NCBI RefSeq assembly: GCF_008642355.1
Contig: NZ_CP029193.1
Location: forward strand, 5,170,001-5,234,000
Direction: 5' to 3'
Length of the DNA stretch: 64,000 nucleotides
Source of the DNA: Streptomyces venezuelae
Lineage (GTDB): Bacteria > Actinomycetota > Actinomycetes > Streptomycetales > Streptomycetaceae
Shown: in pieces, positions 63,630 to 64,000 of the stretch
Layout: each line of letters starts with the position of its first letter
Position numbering within the stretch: the first letter of the stretch is position 1
The notes under the pieces: model-generated
What the model saw: the letters and a program-made list of their open reading frames with translations, nothing else
Databases searched by the model: none
What the model was told of the DNA's origin: nothing
Position numbers and translations under genes: made by a program

Positions 63630-63651
63630 CATGTTCTACTGGCGGAACATG
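63630..63651. promoter_or_regulatory. Operator-like inverted repeat
   Basis: CATGTTC and GAACATG flank 8 bp, 24 bp upstream of the TTG start at 63676. Overlapping GTTCC/GGAAC words add more symmetry. Confidence 0.45.
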
Positions 63652-63675
63652 ACGTTCCGAAGGGGGAGGACTGCC

Positions 63676-64000
63676 TTGTCCAGCCGCATGAAGTCCGCGT
63701 TTGTTGACCTGCTCGCCATACCCGAGCGAGGCCACGAGCATCGGGCGTCAGCGGCTCTCGGATACGGCCTACTGGCCACCGCCGTCGTCTTCACGGGAAC
63801 CATGGCGGTCGTCGAGGACGGTCACGGGCAGGCAGCGAAAAGGACCCCCTTCGCCGCCGTGCCCGACCATGGGCCCACTGAGGCCGACATGCCCGGCAAC
63901 AACGTGGAGACGGGCGAAGAGGCGGTCCCCTCGAAGGGGCAGGCGCAGCCCGCGCCGGTCTTCAGCGGTGACGAGCGCGACGGGTATGTCCCCACGTACT
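63676..64000 (+). CDS. Unknown membrane-anchored or secreted protein, 5' part
   Basis: The frame runs off the window after 108 codons. TTG at 63676 is chosen because GGAGGA stands 5 nt before it; an ATG at 63688 would be 17 nt away. Residues ~28-46 (GYGLLATAVVFTGTMAVV) form one hydrophobic helix, followed by an acidic Pro/Gly-rich stretch (ETGEEAVPSKGQAQPAPVFSG). This fits a wall-exposed protein with the functional domain beyond the window. No family is recognised. Codon use is a little less biased than in ychF. Confidence 0.6.
   Translation, partial: MSSRMKSAFVDLLAIPERGHEHRASAALGYGLLATAVVFTGTMAVVEDGHGQAAKRTPFAAVPDHGPTEADMPGNNVETGEEAVPSKGQAQPAPVFSGDERDGYVPTY

Larger units (their letters stand above)
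63333..63675. other. Gene-free region with terminator, direct repeats and operator-like site
   Basis: After the ychF terminator come a 20-bp direct repeat pair, several TCATCACC words, and a 7-bp inverted repeat close to the next gene. It is somewhat lower in GC than the surrounding core genes, which may mark the edge of an accessory region. No gene was recognised. Confidence 0.55.

Overview
The window is chromosomal DNA from a Streptomyces or a close relative. Evidence: about 70% GC or more with strong third-position GC bias, many GTG and TTG starts, frequent 4-nt ATGA/GTGA gene overlaps, a WhiB-family gene, a divergent oxyR/ahpCD pair, polyphosphate glucokinase, and a Tad/Flp locus built in the actinobacterial way. 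The order ahpD-ahpC-oxyR, bifunctional PBP, fumC, class I fumarase, DUF1707, whiB-like, glpX, DUF4245, xseBA, ispH, ppgK, ychF looks like conserved Streptomyces core synteny (recalled, not searched). No CRISPR array, tRNA, rRNA, intact insertion sequence or prophage was recognised.

Layout. 1-2.2 kb: the 3' part of a GH5 endoglycosylceramidase-like enzyme and a secreted serine protease. 2.2-9.5 kb: a catabolic cassette of N-acyl-D-amino-acid deacylase, PLP D-amino-acid deaminase/dehydratase, PfkB sugar kinase, IclR regulator, RidA and GntP permease, with a perfect palindrome in its divergent promoter. 9.8-17.3 kb: a large XRE-nSTAND-WD40-like protein divergent from a secreted phospholipase A2, a secreted zinc carboxypeptidase and an Nramp-like transporter with an altered metal-site motif. 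17.5-27 kb: a Tad/Flp pilus locus (zinc-ribbon protein, CpaB, CpaE fused to TadE, second TadE, TadA, TadB, TadC, Flp, TadG-like, lipoprotein, OmpA-like). 27-34 kb: methyltransferase, an orphan terminator that probably ends a small RNA, aldo/keto reductase, isoprenyl transferase, PhoH and a transglycosylase. 34-44 kb: AI-2E-type exporter, ahpD/ahpC/oxyR, a PadR-controlled ABC exporter and a bifunctional PBP. 44-57.9 kb: SpoIIE-type phosphatase, methyltransferase, DUF402, fumC, SGNH/ricin-B hydrolase, class I fumarase, DUF1707, WhiB-like, glpX, DUF4245, nitroreductase, xseB/xseA. 58-64 kb: APC permease, ispH, ppgK, DUF6542, ychF, and the start of an unknown gene that runs off the end.

How the genes work together. 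The 2.2-9.5 kb cassette can be read as a complete route for an N-acylated D-amino (sugar) acid: uptake, deacylation, PLP-dependent deamination with RidA clearing enamine by-products, then phosphorylation of a 2-keto-3-deoxy acid. The tad genes form one translationally coupled stretch (cpaB to tadC) followed by a separately promoted flp-tadG-lipoprotein-ompA block. ahpC/ahpD and oxyR form a peroxide-defence unit. Two unrelated fumarases lie within 5 kb of each other.

The most unusual points are the CpaE-TadE fusion, a TadG-like gene with no ATG/GTG/TTG start, a 113-bp MITE-like inverted repeat, three 13-bp repeats in front of padR, an orphan terminator, and about a dozen genes whose -10-like hexamer lies only 6-7 nt before the start codon, suggesting leaderless mRNAs.
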